IMG/VR virus record: IMGVR_UViG_3300030117_005808
Location: 1-64,000 of that record
Direction: 5' to 3' (one strand)
Length of the DNA: 64,000 nucleotides
DNA from: a virus
The notes below the pieces were generated by a model. That model was not told the DNA's origin. It did not search any database and saw only the letters and a program-made list of their open reading frames with translations. A program made the translations under genes and the position numbers. Numbering within the stretch: position 1 is the stretch's first letter; each line of letters begins with the position of its first letter. Shown in pieces: positions 32,976 to 43,034 of the stretch.

Positions 32976-33265
32976 AAGATTTAGATCACTATCTTGAGAC
33001 AGCGATCAAAAACATACAAGACGACCGTGAGGTCACCAAAGAACTCTTAGACGATGTGATGCGGTACCTCTCCAAAGACGAGGAGAGACACACGCAGGTG
33101 GGCTCCGTGGCGGCTAAGTATGTGGAGACCCTGCAACGCTCCAACGAGCAGCTAGTGAAGATCTCAGGCCTTATTCACAAGCAACAGGCTGGTGACACAG
33201 GCTTGTCAGACTCTGACCGTGAAGACATCTTTGAGATGTTGCAACAGGAGAACGCTGATGGCTGA
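32972..33265 (+). CDS. hypothetical helical protein, 97 aa
   Basis: No family is recognised. The protein is acidic and predicted all helical, with KYVETLQRSNEQLVKISGLI suggesting a coiled coil. It overlaps the sigma factor stop by four bases (ATGA) and the baseplate gene by eight. AAGGGCGAG upstream is a plausible ribosome binding site. Positioned between the sigma factor and the tail genes, it could be a chaperone or scaffold, but this is speculation. Confidence 0.7.
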   Translation: MKDLDHYLETAIKNIQDDREVTKELLDDVMRYLSKDEERHTQVGSVAAKYVETLQRSNEQLVKISGLIHKQQAGDTGLSDSDREDIFEMLQQENADG

Positions 33266-34403
33266 AGTAGATTTTCGCAATATCCTTCCGGGCCAATTGA
33301 ATCCAGACCTCACGCCGGTTATTGGTAGTCCGATTGCACGTTCGTCCAATATTATTGATGACCCGATGTCCATATATCGCAGGTCTATCAAAAATGTGTT
33401 TGCCCCAAATGTGTTTGAAAATGTTACCGTTCTCCGAGCAGTGGTTTTATATGTTTATCAAACGCCGGGCCAGCCAATCCTTGGTAACCTGCCGCTTAAA
33501 CAACGTTCAAGAAACGAGAGGTCGGACGCTACCTCCGTACATTTAGTTCAGTACGGCCTTGAAGCCGGCGATGAGGTTTATATTAAATGTATGATTCCAG
33601 AGGTTCATTTGCACAACCCCAACCCATTTGAGGCTAATGATGCTGCTGGGTTTTTAAGTATTTCGGATGCTTTTTATCCTGCATATCAAGTCACTGATAA
33701 GATGGTGGCCTCTGATTGCAAAGGTTTAATGCCGGGCTCTATTGTTGAGGTTAGGTTTGATGACCCAAACAGATCTATTGGGTATGTATCCATGGTTGTG
33801 AATAGAGCGACAAATCATATTCTCGGAGATCTTATTCAGCAAAACTCTGCCCGAGGTGCTTTTAACGGAGCTAGCCCAGCAACAACCCCATATCCCGGCG
33901 AGGAGTCGAGCAGCGAAGGTGACTTGGATCCGGAGTTCGCAGAATTATTAAATAATTTATTGGACAGCGTTTTTGCTGAATATGGCTACACGTTTACTAT
34001 TGAAAGAACTTTCCGATCGGAAGAAAGGCAAGAATTCTATAAAGATCAGGGATGGTCTTCGGTCACGCGTGGCCAGCACAACAATGTTGACTCCTCTGGC
34101 AATCCTGCCGCACTCGCGGCTGATGTTAATGTGACTGGTATACCAACTCCGGGCACATCAGGCACCGGACCCATGAGTCCAAATGAAGCAGCAGCTTATA
34201 TCGCACTAAGAGACACAGCACCTAGATTCGGACTTCGCACTGGCGGCGCATATAGCACTACTGCCCCTAATGGCGAACCATCGGCGGGAGCAGCTTATGG
34301 GCTCGGTTGGGATCCTTTCCATATTGAGTACGCGCCTCCACGAAGCGTACAAATAGCAAGCGATGTTGGCGTAGCAGACCCCGACGCAACAGAGATCGTT
34401 TAG
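33258..34403 (+). CDS. baseplate hub-like protein with M15 peptidase domain, 381 aa
   Basis: Residues about 55-190 look like an OB-fold, with PGSIVEVRFDDPNRSIGYVS near its end, as in T4 gp5. The C-terminal 160 residues carry the zinc peptidase M15 pattern: RTFRS, H274 in TRGQHNNVD, D289 in LAADVNV and H355 in WDPFHIEY. These peptidases cut peptide bonds of murein, so the protein may open the cell wall during injection, like the lysozyme domain in T4 gp5. ATG 33258 follows CAGGAG; starting upstream would overlap the preceding gene more. Confidence 0.8.
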   Translation: MAEVDFRNILPGQLNPDLTPVIGSPIARSSNIIDDPMSIYRRSIKNVFAPNVFENVTVLRAVVLYVYQTPGQPILGNLPLKQRSRNERSDATSVHLVQYGLEAGDEVYIKCMIPEVHLHNPNPFEANDAAGFLSISDAFYPAYQVTDKMVASDCKGLMPGSIVEVRFDDPNRSIGYVSMVVNRATNHILGDLIQQNSARGAFNGASPATTPYPGEESSSEGDLDPEFAELLNNLLDSVFAEYGYTFTIERTFRSEERQEFYKDQGWSSVTRGQHNNVDSSGNPAALAADVNVTGIPTPGTSGTGPMSPNEAAAYIALRDTAPRFGLRTGGAYSTTAPNGEPSAGAAYGLGWDPFHIEYAPPRSVQIASDVGVADPDATEIV

Positions 34404-34413
34404 AGAGTTTAAA

Positions 34414-35448
34414 ATGGCAAGAGATAAAAAAATAAATAAGAAGAATAAGAAATTAAGCCCGTTTGATGGAAAACTGAGCCCTAAAGACGGAGCAGGGTTC
34501 GACAACACGGTTTTAAAAGAAAAGCAACCACACTATGTGTTGGCAGAATGTGAAAAACAATATCCACCAAGTGTTTTGAATAATGCTAGAATTGTATTTG
34601 GCCGCGACCGAAACTCTTCTATTAGTTCGGGCTATGGTGGTAAAGGCCACACCAGAGCCGGCGCAATTGATTTAGTTGTTGGTCTTCAAGGGTGGTCACC
34701 GGGTGAAAACTATAAAGAGATTAAAAAGACCGGTGAAGAGAAGATGGGTTTTGCTGATAAAAGCTTTGGCTCGATGAATAACGGACAGCCCGGCGATGCT
34801 GCAAGGATTTATATATCCCAACGCGCCGACATCGATAAATATTTTGATATATGTGATGGCAATGTTGGACAATCAATAGCAGAGTCTGCCATTGGCATGA
34901 AGGCCGATTCCATTAGGATTATGGCCAGAAAAGGCATTAAAATTGTTACCGGAAAGAACCCGCCCGGTAGAAACTCTTTAGATGGTAAACTAAATGAGAC
35001 TTACGGTATTGACCTCATTGCCGGAAACCGCGATTTTAGCACAGGACTAGAAACCGTGGGTGCCAAAGTGGCTGATATGTTGGATTTACCATTTGGCCGA
35101 CCACACCCTCTACAGCCCATCCCTAAAGGGGACAATCTAGTATTCTTTTTAGATATATTGTCAGATAACATAGTGCTCCTTAACTCTGTTGTTGCTGGTT
35201 TACTTATGATTGTTCCTCTTTTATCAAACGCAACACTCTCGCCAAAAGCAGGCCTAGGCCCAACAGGCCCAGTAACTACTTTTCCGGGCCTCTCGGATCT
35301 ATCCAGTGTCTCAGCATATTTATCTCTTATTAATAAACAAATGACCAAGCTGATATCGCAACAAGCAAATATGACGGCTGTAAAAAACAACTATTTGCAA
35401 CACGGTAGCATATACTATATTAATAGCCGACATAACAGGACCAACTAA
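34414..35448 (+). CDS. putative baseplate spike-like structural protein, 344 aa
   Basis: The N-terminus is lysine-rich (KKINKKNKK). Alternating strands in GDAARIYISQRADIDKYF and DSIRIMARKGIKIVTG recall the repetitive beta-helix of phage spike proteins such as gp5C/gpV (pattern only). A segment GYGGKGHTRAGAIDLVVG resembles a block seen in phage baseplate proteins. A hydrophobic stretch, VLLNSVVAGLLMIVPLL, lies near residue 255. It follows the hub-like protein, which suggests that the spike is on a separate chain. Confidence 0.6.
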   Translation: MARDKKINKKNKKLSPFDGKLSPKDGAGFDNTVLKEKQPHYVLAECEKQYPPSVLNNARIVFGRDRNSSISSGYGGKGHTRAGAIDLVVGLQGWSPGENYKEIKKTGEEKMGFADKSFGSMNNGQPGDAARIYISQRADIDKYFDICDGNVGQSIAESAIGMKADSIRIMARKGIKIVTGKNPPGRNSLDGKLNETYGIDLIAGNRDFSTGLETVGAKVADMLDLPFGRPHPLQPIPKGDNLVFFLDILSDNIVLLNSVVAGLLMIVPLLSNATLSPKAGLGPTGPVTTFPGLSDLSSVSAYLSLINKQMTKLISQQANMTAVKNNYLQHGSIYYINSRHNRTN

Positions 35449-35450
35449 AA

Positions 35451-38400
35451 ATGTCAAAGATTAAAAGAGAAGACGGTAAAAGCAGTATAGAAGAATATAC
35501 TGGTGCAGAAACCGAAGAGGGCTTTGAGTCTGGATCCCGTCGTGGAAGAAGTCGAGATGGGGAAGATACCGGCTCATACCTTGATCCCAATCAGGATCCC
35601 TCCGCTCCCGATGATGAGTCAGAAGGCAAAGACACATCTGATGGTTCTTTGTTAGAAGATTATGCTGATCTTTACGACCCGATAGACGAAAGTTTCAAAT
35701 TTCTTGAATGTGATCCAGTTGAACAAGTAGATGACAAGCCACCTTGTCCTGTATGTCGCCCTAATCCGTATGCTTATGTCCCCGACTATCGTATGATGGA
35801 AAACGGTGAAGTGTTTTTTAACGGCAAGAACTGTACACAAAACATAGTGTTAACCTTCGACGCACCGGCAAACTCTGTTTTAACTGGTGCGACAATCAAA
35901 GAAAGCCGCGAAGACTCAGAGGTATTTGCACCAGCGCCCGATAGACAAATAATCGAATCAACTGGCCCGACCGTTTCGGAACTAAAAAGCCCAAACTTTA
36001 AGAAAGAGCAAAAACAAATTGGCATTGGAAAACTCCTAGATTATTTTAATAAATCCACAGAGGCAACAGCTTTTATTTACCGAGCTAAACCACCAAAAGA
36101 TAGAGTGTTGGCTGGAACTACTGCTGCTCTTGGGACAGGTGGCACAGCAGCGGCAATAGCTTTAGCAGCTACAGCCCCTGCATCTTTAGCTCTTCTAGTC
36201 GGCGCCACCGCCGCAGTCACACTTGGCCTTGGGTATGCAGCATTATTACCTAAGAAGAAAGGTTATGATCTATCAACAGAAGAAATAGATATCCCAAAAG
36301 AGTTGATGAAATATGCAACATATGAATATCATATTCCCTTACAACTTAAAGCAAGGACAAGGGTTTTGATATCGATTCCTGTCGAACAATTTAACCGTGC
36401 GCCAGATAGGCTTGTTTCGGAACCAGAAACGGACTTTGAAGATAAGCTAGAAGTCACATTTATGGGTAACGATATTAACGGTATGATAAAAAGAGCAACG
36501 TCTGCTTTTAGGGTTTATGATAATGAACTTAAGAGATGGAGAGGATTTGAGGGAGGCAAGCTTGTTGAGGTCAACAGTGGTAGAACAAGTGCTTTTAGTC
36601 TAGCTTCTGAGGCTGACAAGCTTGTGACATTTAAGCATGAACTTGACAATTTAATGGAGGAGCTTGGCTTTTCTTTAGATCCGTTTAAACCCGGCAAAAG
36701 ACCAGAAAAAATACTTATTAAGTTTAAGTTTGAGAACGAAAAATATTCTATTCGACAAATACATGTTAATCTACCGGGCTGTCCTGTTGTTAAAGTTGGA
36801 CCCCGAGGCAAATTTAAGGGCTTATATGAAAAGTATACTAAAAAGTCCCCGCTTGGCCGTTCTAGAACTCTGCATTATGTCGGCGCATTGCCAGAAATCG
36901 ATATTGCATTAACTGCACGAACACCAATGCCATGGCTCGAAGTCACAACCAAGTTCACATATCCTCCTCTTGAAATACAAAACGGTATTAACTCAAATAC
37001 TATGTTTAATGATCCAACTATGTTGGGCTGTCTGATAAACTCAAACCTTGCAGATGAGAGAGTGGATGATTTTTTCAATGATATAACTGGCCTTCTTGAT
37101 GGTTTTGACGATTTATTTTTGGCCAAACTCGGAGAGTTTAGTTGTAAAACACGCGAGCAACTTCAAGACGATTTAACTGTATTACAAAATTTCGACAATG
37201 TGTTCACAGCCCAAAGTAAGCGAGTCCTAACGCAACTTCGCAATGAACTACGCGCTGACGATCCATATTTAGATATTGTTGTACAAGAAATGTTCCCGGC
37301 ACAGACTGCTTGGGGCGAACTTAGCCCCCAACAGCAAGCTGCTGAAATTAAAGAGCATGGCTCTCTGAAGGCCGCTAAGGAATCAAATGCTCCAAAAGAC
37401 GTTCAGGAAAAGTTTTTTGTTAGATTGAACGATAGGTTAGGTCATTGCGGGTGGATCGCTTTAACGATGAGAGCTATTGATTGTGTCGCACAAGGTATAA
37501 CTGGTGACGCTGCAACAAAACTCCTCGCGGAAGCAGCTTTTGATGCTATGGAAGACGCAGCGTTAACAAGATCTTTCTTAGGACTTTCACCAGAGGCTCA
37601 ACAGAAAGTTGTCGATTCTATGCGAAATAACTTTGGTGATATGCCAGCGCCTTGGGATACTGACTATCAGCCCGGAAATTATACAGGTGCAGGCTTTTCG
37701 GTTAGCCCACTTAGTGCAGACCAGAAAAACTTTCTCGATGAGGAAGGAGGCCAAGAGGCGGTTGATGAGGCTCTTGCTGATGTAAGAGAAGCCGAGGCGG
37801 ACACGCCACCCAAACCTCTCAGTCAGAGGGGATCGGGCGGCACATATGGTCGAGCTTTGGGCGGCGTCCAAAAGGAGGCTTACGATGCACTTAAGCAGTC
37901 CATGTTTGATGCTCTCGGCGCGGAAGAGCTACTAGAGGCTGCGAATCAACTTCCCGGCGCTCCAATCATATCACAGATACTTAAAAGAGTAGCTTGTAGG
38001 CAGACACCCCTTATCTATAGTGAACCAAAACTGGATTCGTTCCTAAGCACCGTAGAATTTGATTTCTGCCAGTGGGATTCTGACATGACATTCCCTGAAT
38101 TTGGCATACTTAGTATTCCTGATCTTTTTGCAAGATTGTTAAAAGCTTTGGAAGAAGCCATTATTGAGACTGCCGTAGCTATTGCAATGCAAGTGGTTAA
38201 ATTAATCTTAGAAAAGATCTTTTCTCTTGCTTGTGATGCTTTGGCATTACTCGGAGCTAACTTACTCGACCTTACTAACGGAAACAATCACTTTAGGAAC
38301 CTATTGAAGGACAACCTGTGCCCCGATGCATCTCAAGAGGATATGAACGATACAATCAAAAACCTGTTTGACGCCCTTGGAGATCCTGATCAGGATTGTC

Positions 38401-41400
38401 TTGAAAGATTGACAAACGATGAGATGGGAGATTTCATTGATGATATATCCTTGATGTTAACACAAGGCCAAATATGTCAACTTCTAAGGGGCAACCCAAG
38501 CGACGAAACAATGAAAATGGCAATGGAGCTTGCACAAACATCAGGTTCGGAGTGTATTAGGGATATATTTTCAGATCCCAACGCGTTCAGAGATTTCTTT
38601 AGGTCACTCGCGCCATTTATCCCCAACTTAAATGAGTTATGTGATAACTTACTACCAAATGCTAGCGATTTGGATGTCTACCCTTGTGCCCCCGGCACTG
38701 CTGACAAGATCGAAGAGTTTAGGTGTGACCTCTTGCAACAGAAGGGACTCACAAAGGAAGAGTGCAGAGATATTCTTGACGATCTTAAAGATAAGGCTCT
38801 AATGGATTTGGCAGATCTAGCCGATGTAATGCAGAACGGACCATTTGCAAACACACCTCCAATGAGATCCGACGCCGATTGTCCAGCCGCTGGTTTCTTC
38901 CCAAATGAACACCCGCTTCAAAAGGCTCTTAATAATAATATTTCTAAATCAATGATGGAAACTATTGAGAAGGCTCACTTAAGAGACCTGTGGGGCAATA
39001 TTAATAAAGGCACAGGCCAAGGCGGTTTCTTAAATGCTGTCTTGTCCGATACATTAGGACGCCCCTACAAACAACACAACTGGTATGTTGAACACCTTGG
39101 TGCTCCATTGGCAGCAGATTTTGGTTTTTTCGATTATCATTGTGATAATGCGATTATGAAACCCCAAGAGGGCAAGGTTGATGGTAACAAAAACAAGCCT
39201 ATAAATGTATTTGGTGAAGAACTGGCAGGCGAAGAGGGTGGTAAGTCTGGAAGGCAATCTTTCGGCGCCGGCTATTCTAATGGCGGGTATCCTCCAACCG
39301 TAGCGGCTCATCTTTCCAAGAAGTTTAAAAATATGCACAAAAACATGACGTTTAGCACTACAACTAAGCCTCCGGGTTTTCCAAATATGGCATCAGCCAT
39401 AGAAGAGTTTGAAAGAGTTCAAAGAGTTAACGAAAAACGCATTGATGAGCGTAGCAAATATATCGAAGCTTGGATTAGAGAGAATGATATTGAAGATAGA
39501 TTTCAATCTAAGAGATCGGTCCTCGCGCAAGATCTTCGTTCGGGTATCACTAAGAAGATATTCTTTGCCGAGTTTGCCAGAGACGAAGATAAAGTCAGCA
39601 CAACTAATATCGCAAGAAAATCCAATCCCAAAAACTCAGCCGGTGACTTGGCCCGAGAGGTTTTATTAGGTAAGCAAGTTTTAGGTGGTGTTGGAAAGAA
39701 GGGGGAAAAAGGAGTTCCATCTCGCTCGGGCACCAAGGGAGAAGTATTTATTGATTTTTATGCCGGAAAACATCAGTTACTTCCGCTTCCCGATACTTCA
39801 TCTGCTGACGTTGTACTAAAATATGGAGCATACTCAACAGACCCTGAAGACAATGAATCACCGTATCAGTTCACGATTGAGTATGATTACAATTTGTTTG
39901 ATCAAGAAACACAACGCATAATCGATGATAACAGATACAAAATTAAAGTCACTGAAACATATAGAACTGGCAAACCCTCTGGCAAGACCAAGAAGGAGTT
40001 ACGCAAGCTTGGCAACCAACAACTAACAACATCAATTTATCAACCGAATGCTACGGGGTACTCTTTTCCTAGATATGAATTTGAAGTTGTGTCCAACCCA
40101 CCGGGTGACATAGCTGATTTCTTAGATGGTTTGACTGAAGCAACACCGGGCGAACCATTAACAAGGCCAACTGCGGATCCATTGGGCGATTCTTTTGAGA
40201 CCGAGGCATTGTATAACTTCTTTAGAAGTCAGTTAACTGACATTTCGGAGGACCAACGCACAGCAGTTAGAGTTATGGATAGAGGAGCATTTAGAAACTA
40301 TTTTGCCAAAAAAGAAGATGTTTTTGACCCGCTAAATATTAATGAGCCAATAAAAAAATTAAACCTATTTGATCAACTCTCAACAGGATTTATAGAAAGA
40401 ATCTCCACACTTGTGTCAACTGGAAACCCAAATGACGGATACAAGGGCAGAGATGACGACGATCTTAGTAAAACAGAAAAGAAAATCGCGGATAAGATGA
40501 GCCTTGACAATATATCCAGAGCCTTCCAGTTCGGGTATAACCCAGATCGGCAGGCTAAGATTGTTGAACTTGATCCATTAAAATTTGGTGGCCCTATCGC
40601 TCGGGCAAACCCTGATTTAGTTCCCCCTCCGTTTTATGTAAAGGCTAGAAGATTCAAAGGCTGGTTAGATTTGTGCGACACACTAGTTCCAGAGGTATCA
40701 GGTTGTGAGCCAGAATCCAAAGCCATATATAACTTAGAAGATTTGTCAGATCTCGTAAGCTCGCTAGAATCGCAACTAACAGCAGATCCAAGATTACAAA
40801 ACGATCCGCTTTGTTCCCAAGAAGCACCATGCGATAAGATTCTTAGTTCTTTTGATGCCGCCAACCTTGAAGCCTCCATGAGGGCAATCATAAGAATATA
40901 CACTTTGGACGTGTTCTTAAGAACGATACCAGTCTTCACAGCATTCGCATTAACAAAAGATAACTATGATGACCTAATGTTGACGTTTGTTGTTGAAAGA
41001 ATGAAGCAAGGTCTTGTCATTGATGGTGCTAAGAGAACAGGTGCAGCCGACAACACTTATTACTACAGGTTCCTAGAGCAAGCGGTTAACAATACTAAAA
41101 GAAAACTAGACGCTGGAATATTAACTGCTGAAGATTTAACTGATGAAGAGAACGCTGCTTTTGATAGAATATCCATGGAAATAGCAAAGTTTTACGATCA
41201 ATTTGATGGACAGTTAGAGTGCCTATCTGATGCAGCTATTAAAGGTAAAGGTATTTTTGATGGATTCTTTTCTACTTCCGCTGCTGCCTCTGCGGTCGGT
41301 ATTGGTGCGGGAAGCAACAGATTTAATAAGGGAGTTGCTAAAAATGCGAAAGACAGGGCATTTAAAGATTTTGTCGGCCGCACCGAAAAAGACGCGCTCC

Positions 41401-42503
41401 TGTTCTTAAGAAGGTACGTTAGGGAAGAGTTTGCATTTTTAAGGGATAAGTTGTCGAATGCAATCCCACCAGTGGTCAATGATGTTAATAATCTCATGGC
41501 ACTTAGCCCTGATTGGGTTCGTGGTGCTGTAGACGCCGAGGGTCCATATAATGTTATGGGCGACGTAAATGATCCAACCGATTATGTGATAGAGGCCGCA
41601 CCGGCCCGACGAGGCTCTAATGATTCGGTGAGTTTTGTTACAAATAATTACTGGCCGTTTGTGTTAGAAAAATATATCAGAATACACGAAAAGGAAACCC
41701 CCGGCTCCGACGTAGACAGATCTTCAAATCTTTACGACATTGTAAACATAGACGACTGGGAAGCGTACATTAAAGAAGTGGCCTCTAGAGGAATAGAGGG
41801 TGATATATCTGACTTGTGGGAAGGCTGGAGTTTTGGACTGCGATTAAGCTATCTTGTTGCCAAGGAGGATAACGCGACATTTGAAGAAGTTATGAACACA
41901 GTACCAGAGTCTGTTTCCAGAGAGAATAAGGCATTTAATGTTGTGGATCGCGCCGGAGAAACCAGATACCTTATCCCAATCGCCTCTGGCGAGCTTCCAA
42001 TACCAGATCAGAAATATGATTTGTTCACGGCAGAGTCTTACGATGTTTACTGCCTGATCCCAGAGATGCAAAAAACTCCTGAGTTCCGAACAATGTTTAA
42101 ATATATTTTCCCGTTGCCTCGTTTTATTTCTTTGATCGCGATGTACTCAACAATGGGCTTTACATCATCAATAGGCAATACCGGCTATCCAAACGAAGGT
42201 GGAGACGTATGGGAATATCCGGGTGGAAAGCCCCATAAGAAATTTAGAAAGTGGAATCACAGCCCACAGAAAGCTTTTCAAAGATCCCGTCAGGCTGCGA
42301 GAAGAGTGTTCGAAAGCTTCTATGAAGCAGCCCAAGCTCTTGATTTTGATATGTCTTCCGATAGGGATCCAAAAAACAGTGCTGATTCTTTAAGAAACTC
42401 AATCCGTCCAAAAGTTAACTTTGAAGACGGGCTTCGTTGGTGGGAAAGGGGTCTTAGAGTTAAAGGTAATCCATATAACGATGACGGCGACTTGTGTGAC
42501 TAA
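35451..42503 (+). CDS. giant virion protein, 2350 aa, function unknown
   Basis: One continuous frame of 7 kb. The acidic N-terminus contains a C-x-V-C-like pair (C98, C101). Residues about 220-267 are Ala/Gly-rich and hydrophobic (TAAAIALAATAPASLALLVG), and a second hydrophobic helix stretch is at about 890-940 (IIETAVAIAMQVVKLILEKI). Most of the rest is mixed helix and loop with many Cys. It lies between baseplate genes and the gp25-like gene, so a baseplate, tape-measure or injected protein is plausible. I do not recognise a family. Confidence 0.75.
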   Translation: MSKIKREDGKSSIEEYTGAETEEGFESGSRRGRSRDGEDTGSYLDPNQDPSAPDDESEGKDTSDGSLLEDYADLYDPIDESFKFLECDPVEQVDDKPPCPVCRPNPYAYVPDYRMMENGEVFFNGKNCTQNIVLTFDAPANSVLTGATIKESREDSEVFAPAPDRQIIESTGPTVSELKSPNFKKEQKQIGIGKLLDYFNKSTEATAFIYRAKPPKDRVLAGTTAALGTGGTAAAIALAATAPASLALLVGATAAVTLGLGYAALLPKKKGYDLSTEEIDIPKELMKYATYEYHIPLQLKARTRVLISIPVEQFNRAPDRLVSEPETDFEDKLEVTFMGNDINGMIKRATSAFRVYDNELKRWRGFEGGKLVEVNSGRTSAFSLASEADKLVTFKHELDNLMEELGFSLDPFKPGKRPEKILIKFKFENEKYSIRQIHVNLPGCPVVKVGPRGKFKGLYEKYTKKSPLGRSRTLHYVGALPEIDIALTARTPMPWLEVTTKFTYPPLEIQNGINSNTMFNDPTMLGCLINSNLADERVDDFFNDITGLLDGFDDLFLAKLGEFSCKTREQLQDDLTVLQNFDNVFTAQSKRVLTQLRNELRADDPYLDIVVQEMFPAQTAWGELSPQQQAAEIKEHGSLKAAKESNAPKDVQEKFFVRLNDRLGHCGWIALTMRAIDCVAQGITGDAATKLLAEAAFDAMEDAALTRSFLGLSPEAQQKVVDSMRNNFGDMPAPWDTDYQPGNYTGAGFSVSPLSADQKNFLDEEGGQEAVDEALADVREAEADTPPKPLSQRGSGGTYGRALGGVQKEAYDALKQSMFDALGAEELLEAANQLPGAPIISQILKRVACRQTPLIYSEPKLDSFLSTVEFDFCQWDSDMTFPEFGILSIPDLFARLLKALEEAIIETAVAIAMQVVKLILEKIFSLACDALALLGANLLDLTNGNNHFRNLLKDNLCPDASQEDMNDTIKNLFDALGDPDQDCLERLTNDEMGDFIDDISLMLTQGQICQLLRGNPSDETMKMAMELAQTSGSECIRDIFSDPNAFRDFFRSLAPFIPNLNELCDNLLPNASDLDVYPCAPGTADKIEEFRCDLLQQKGLTKEECRDILDDLKDKALMDLADLADVMQNGPFANTPPMRSDADCPAAGFFPNEHPLQKALNNNISKSMMETIEKAHLRDLWGNINKGTGQGGFLNAVLSDTLGRPYKQHNWYVEHLGAPLAADFGFFDYHCDNAIMKPQEGKVDGNKNKPINVFGEELAGEEGGKSGRQSFGAGYSNGGYPPTVAAHLSKKFKNMHKNMTFSTTTKPPGFPNMASAIEEFERVQRVNEKRIDERSKYIEAWIRENDIEDRFQSKRSVLAQDLRSGITKKIFFAEFARDEDKVSTTNIARKSNPKNSAGDLAREVLLGKQVLGGVGKKGEKGVPSRSGTKGEVFIDFYAGKHQLLPLPDTSSADVVLKYGAYSTDPEDNESPYQFTIEYDYNLFDQETQRIIDDNRYKIKVTETYRTGKPSGKTKKELRKLGNQQLTTSIYQPNATGYSFPRYEFEVVSNPPGDIADFLDGLTEATPGEPLTRPTADPLGDSFETEALYNFFRSQLTDISEDQRTAVRVMDRGAFRNYFAKKEDVFDPLNINEPIKKLNLFDQLSTGFIERISTLVSTGNPNDGYKGRDDDDLSKTEKKIADKMSLDNISRAFQFGYNPDRQAKIVELDPLKFGGPIARANPDLVPPPFYVKARRFKGWLDLCDTLVPEVSGCEPESKAIYNLEDLSDLVSSLESQLTADPRLQNDPLCSQEAPCDKILSSFDAANLEASMRAIIRIYTLDVFLRTIPVFTAFALTKDNYDDLMLTFVVERMKQGLVIDGAKRTGAADNTYYYRFLEQAVNNTKRKLDAGILTAEDLTDEENAAFDRISMEIAKFYDQFDGQLECLSDAAIKGKGIFDGFFSTSAAASAVGIGAGSNRFNKGVAKNAKDRAFKDFVGRTEKDALLFLRRYVREEFAFLRDKLSNAIPPVVNDVNNLMALSPDWVRGAVDAEGPYNVMGDVNDPTDYVIEAAPARRGSNDSVSFVTNNYWPFVLEKYIRIHEKETPGSDVDRSSNLYDIVNIDDWEAYIKEVASRGIEGDISDLWEGWSFGLRLSYLVAKEDNATFEEVMNTVPESVSRENKAFNVVDRAGETRYLIPIASGELPIPDQKYDLFTAESYDVYCLIPEMQKTPEFRTMFKYIFPLPRFISLIAMYSTMGFTSSIGNTGYPNEGGDVWEYPGGKPHKKFRKWNHSPQKAFQRSRQAARRVFESFYEAAQALDFDMSSDRDPKNSADSLRNSIRPKVNFEDGLRWWERGLRVKGNPYNDDGDLCD

Positions 42504-42530
42504 CTATATATTAATGTGGAGGAATAAATA

Positions 42531-42980
42531 ATGGCTCAAGGTTTAGCAGTAGCACTGCCGCTGGAATTAGACACGACTGACGGTCCGTATAAGTTACATA
42601 AGAACTTGACCGATATGGCCGCACAAAATTTAAAAATGGTTATTTTAACCTCCCCCGGCGAGAGAGTGATGATCCCAGAGTTTGGAGTTGGCATTAGAAA
42701 CTTTCTTTTTGAGCCAAACAATAATGACACAAGAGAAAGAATTAGAAACAGAATTCAAGTTCAAGTTGAAAAATACTTACCATATATTGAGCTAGTAAGT
42801 CTTGAATTATACAAGCCACAAAGCGCATTAGTGGGCGAGACAGAAGATAATGGTTTAGTCATAAGAATAAAATATTCAATACCAGCCGCAAATGTCGTCT
42901 CAGAGTTAACCATAGACGCAGGCACCGGCGCCTCCACTTCTACTGGAGGTAGCTCTGGCGGTTCTGGCGGCGGCTATTAA
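42531..42980 (+). CDS. 25: T4 gp25-like baseplate wedge protein, 149 aa
   Basis: PGERVMIPEFGVGIRNFLF (around residues 44-62) is the core motif of the gp25/GPW family, which starts sheath assembly and joins wedge proteins in the baseplate. The size matches T4 gp25 plus a C-terminal tail: the end is GGSSGGSGGGY, a glycine-serine tail with a final Tyr. GGAGGA (42518-42523) precedes the ATG. The 27-base gap before it contains TATATATTAA but no clear promoter. Confidence 0.88.
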   Translation: MAQGLAVALPLELDTTDGPYKLHKNLTDMAAQNLKMVILTSPGERVMIPEFGVGIRNFLFEPNNNDTRERIRNRIQVQVEKYLPYIELVSLELYKPQSALVGETEDNGLVIRIKYSIPAANVVSELTIDAGTGASTSTGGSSGGSGGGY

Positions 42981-43034
42981 TCTATGTGTTTAAATGTTTG
43001 TTTGAATACTATTTAAAGAGTGGAGAAACACTAG

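Noticed and set aside
42504-42530. ATAAATA before the gp25-like ATG as a T4 late promoter box
   Set aside because: It directly abuts the start codon between ribosome binding site and ATG, so transcription could not start there for this gene. No exact TATAAATA was found in the gaps.
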